DNA of 64,000 bases from Symbiodinium natans. Its lineage: Eukaryota > Sar > Dinophyceae > Suessiales > Symbiodiniaceae. The DNA lies in assembly GCA_905221605.1 (NCBI GenBank), contig CAJNDS010000266.1:61001-125000 (forward strand), read 5' to 3'. The notes under the pieces were generated by a model. The model did no database searches. It saw only the letters and a program-made list of their open reading frames with translations, and had not been told where the DNA came from. A program made the translations under genes and the position numbers. Shown piece after piece: positions 46,575-64,000 of the stretch (the stretch's first letter is position 1; each line of letters opens with the position of its first letter).

Positions 46575-47550
46575 CCCAAGTGGGTCTAGAAGGTGTTCCG
46601 CGTGGTCTTTGTTTCTTGGTAAAGCTCGATTTCGCCCCGAAGCCATTAAGGTGCAGAATCTTCAAAGCACGTGCGCTGCATTGCTGTCTGGAGGGTCTAC
46701 TGTTGGGCTTCCGGAAAGCGAAGCCCGACAGGCGCCCACCCTGGCTTGACCGGCTTAACCTGAGGCTGTGGCCAGCTGGCAGTCGAGTTTCGTCTTTGCA
46801 GGCCAAGCTCTTCCCGGGTTAAGGAGGTCCTGTGAGGTTAGGGTAGGGTAGGGTCCCACAAGGTGGCCGGAGCCATTTCCTTCCCCTCAACCTGAAGCCC
46901 CTAGACCCCCGAGGCTCTAGCCAAACGGTCTCAAGCCATCCCCGCGGCCTGTGCTCTCTCGACCAGGCCAGCCAGCGTTGCAGGCTTCCCGAGAGCCAAG
47001 TGTCTCGAGAGAGGCCCGTTCCAGTTGTCTTGCCCCAAGTTGAATCGGCAGGGGCGTTATAGCACAGATAAGTTTTAGCTTTGCTGACATCATCTGTGTT
47101 AACCTTACTCAACTTGTTGCTACGTGAGTGCTTGCTTGTCGTTACAGTACCATTATATTTCTAGTTACATGTTTGCTGATGCTGAGGAGCCGGGCATGGT
47201 ACGCATTGTAGAACATCCCAGTTTCTGGCAACCGGGTGCTTTTGCTGCTAAAGTTTTTGCTACTCGTAGTTGCTACAGTTTTGTGCTGTCGACGTCTTGG
47301 GGTGCCAATCCGGGAATGTGTGGAGGAGTTGAAAGCAGAAATGCTATCAGATACTCATACAGGCGGCCAAGAAGATCTCCTTCAGGGAAGCTGGACAACA
47401 GAAGCGCCACGGCAGCATTTCTATCGTGTCGCCTGTGCGATGTACCGCGTTCCATCCCGGACAACGTTTCAGGATAAACGTGATTAAACGTGGTTAGAAG
47501 CAAAGGAAGAACAAGTTCATGCATTCTAGCGGGCAGACCCATTCGCTCAG

Positions 47551-62665
<15,115 letters not shown>

Positions 62666-63566
62666 ATTTTGTTCGGTGGCTCGTGACGGGAGCAGAGTAG
62701 ATGAACTCATTCTGCATCCGCTGAGGTACTGATTTCCTGATTCCAGCGGAACCATGGAAGGTGTAGTCGCTATAGTCGAATCGGGGTTTTGCATATAGGA
62801 GTCTATGGCCTGTTTCCCCGCCAACCTCTAGAAGCATGTGCAGTGCACATGCGTCCGCTCGATGCGTGTCGATGCTTGAAGTTCTGACCCCTGCTGTTGC
62901 GTCAAATGCGTACTGGCCAGGGAGAAGTTTTGTTTCATGTGAAGGCAGAAGACGAGATTGGAAACGATTGCGCAACTTACCGTAGAGGCCTTCGTCTTCT
63001 GCCTTGCCACAGATCTTTGGCTGTCCTCATGCCTGCCGATTTGACATCCCAAGAGTTGATGCACAGTCATGACACAGTTAAACACATGAGCGCTTCTGTT
63101 GTTCGGATGTCTCTGCGGCAGATGTCAGCAGACATATTCAGCATATTCATGACCCAAAGACTCTTAACCAGCCGCTTTTTGGTCACCAAGATGCAGTTTG
63201 CGGCAAAACTACGTGCCAAGACCAGGCGATCCAGACCATTAAGATTATTGAGCCCAGGCCATAAACCGCATATAAACCACGCAGTATTTGTACACCCGCA
63301 CAACTCCCGGCGTCTTTCTCTTGCTGATGGGGCTTAATAAGGTCGATACTGTGCGGTGAGCGGGAAACACGAGACCAGAAGAACCGAAGAGCTCTCATAC
63401 CGCTTTGTGGCCCAAGCTAGGTTTCCTAATGCAGCTGCTGATGGATCGAGCCACTCTGCCAGAAGGGCCGCAGGTAGCAGAACAAGAAGTTGCGCAATCA
63501 GCAAGCAAACGCATGTAGAGCACGTGGAATCCCAAAGCCATGTTCTGAGAACTGTGTTACAGGATC
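62666..63566. other. Intergenic 0.9 kb between cpn60 and the next gene
   Basis: A 146-codon ORF (62897-63337) lies here, but its composition is noncoding-like and opposing frames are also open. No terminator or promoter motif is recognisable. Confidence 0.5.
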
Positions 63567-64000
63567 ATGGCAGCTGCTACTACGGTTGATTGGGACGCGG
63601 TCTTCTCCTCGGACACCGAGGATGAGGCCGCTGGACGTGCCAAGGTCGAGAAGAAAATGGGCTTGGCAAGGCAGCAGAAGGAGAGCGGGAACTCTTCGGC
63701 CGTGTTTGGAAAATTTTGTGTGAGTTGTATCGTGTTTAGGAGCCATTCCGCAAGAAAGCTCCGCTCTGGCCCTGAGAAGCATACCATCTTCAGTGCCCCA
63801 AATAGAGAGAAGCATCCCCTGGCCCTTAACTTCTGAAGAACCCCCAGAAAGGCACCCCCCCCCCCTTTATTATGGGACCTCAGTCCAGGAATGCCATGAT
63901 GAAGGCAGGAAAGGTTACCGAGGCAGAGGCCCTTTACCGGAAATCTCTCTCTGCCATCTGGGCACTTTACCGCCAAAGGAAGGATGCCGATGCAGTGGCA
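63567..64000 (+). CDS. Start of a TPR-like protein, cut by window end
   Basis: Exon 1 (63567-63688) starts at ATG 63567 with MAAATTVDWDAVFSSDTEDE, acidic, then KKMGLARQQKESGN. Exon 2 (63889-64000, open) continues AMMKAGKVTEAEALYRKSL. The 200-bp intron is GA-AG, and joining AGCGG to GAATGCC keeps phase and restores Gly-Asn. The KESGN-A-MKAG-x-x-EA-x-x-Y pattern is the classic first TPR helix pair of co-chaperone-type TPR proteins (KxxGNxxFxxGxYxxA). A C run lies in the intron near 63857-63865. The rest of the protein is outside the window, so any further domain is unknown. Confidence 0.65.

Overview
The window reads as nuclear DNA of a core dinoflagellate, most likely of the Symbiodinium/Polarella (Suessiales) type. 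Recognisable proteins are split into many short exons, mostly 27-150 nt. Introns nearly always end AG|G and start with GC, GA or GT, and GC/GA outnumber GT. Every recognised gene lies on the + strand. One gene is an almost perfect head-to-tail tandem duplicate. Noncoding DNA is full of microsatellites, long G or C tracts and degenerate TTTAGGG-like motifs. These traits are known from Symbiodiniaceae-type genomes; the lineage call is my inference. No prokaryotic operon, CRISPR array, rRNA or tRNA was seen.

Layout. 2-844: 3' part of a tail-anchored P-loop GTPase. 1-14 kb: gene-poor, with weak TPR-like exon fragments (about 2-3 kb), an unplaced ORF with a degenerate dinoflagellate 'GSxxHxxG' motif (4.7-5.3 kb) and scattered exons of an unknown gene (12.6-13.75 kb). 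14849-15424: a complete two-exon gene for a Gly/His/Glu-rich protein. 18395-21984: two tandem ascorbate peroxidase genes, each with five exons and a 55-nt G tract in intron 2. 26.5-30.7 kb: a DnaJ (Hsp40) gene. 32.1-38.8 kb: a gene with several cyclic-nucleotide-binding-like modules, one intron of which carries a five-unit 219-bp tandem array. 39-46.4 kb: mostly noncoding, with a few unplaced exons. 47.5-62.7 kb: a type I chaperonin (Cpn60) gene of about 30 exons. 63567 to the end: the start of a TPR-like gene.

The most striking structure is inside cpn60. Its 20th and 21st exons (52697-52765 and 60273-60314) join codon-to-codon into the conserved segment before the C-terminal equatorial region, yet a 7,507-bp GC-AG intron separates them. 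That intron holds what looks like an entire other gene on the same strand: an SH3-like N-terminus followed by a WD40 propeller (53073-59174). Read in order, the window is a one-directional chain of housekeeping and stress genes: peroxide removal, two protein-folding chaperones and a cyclic-nucleotide sensor. I see nothing showing that they work as one pathway.

Limits: exon borders come from reading frames, family conservation and splice phase. Borders marked 'about' are not resolved.
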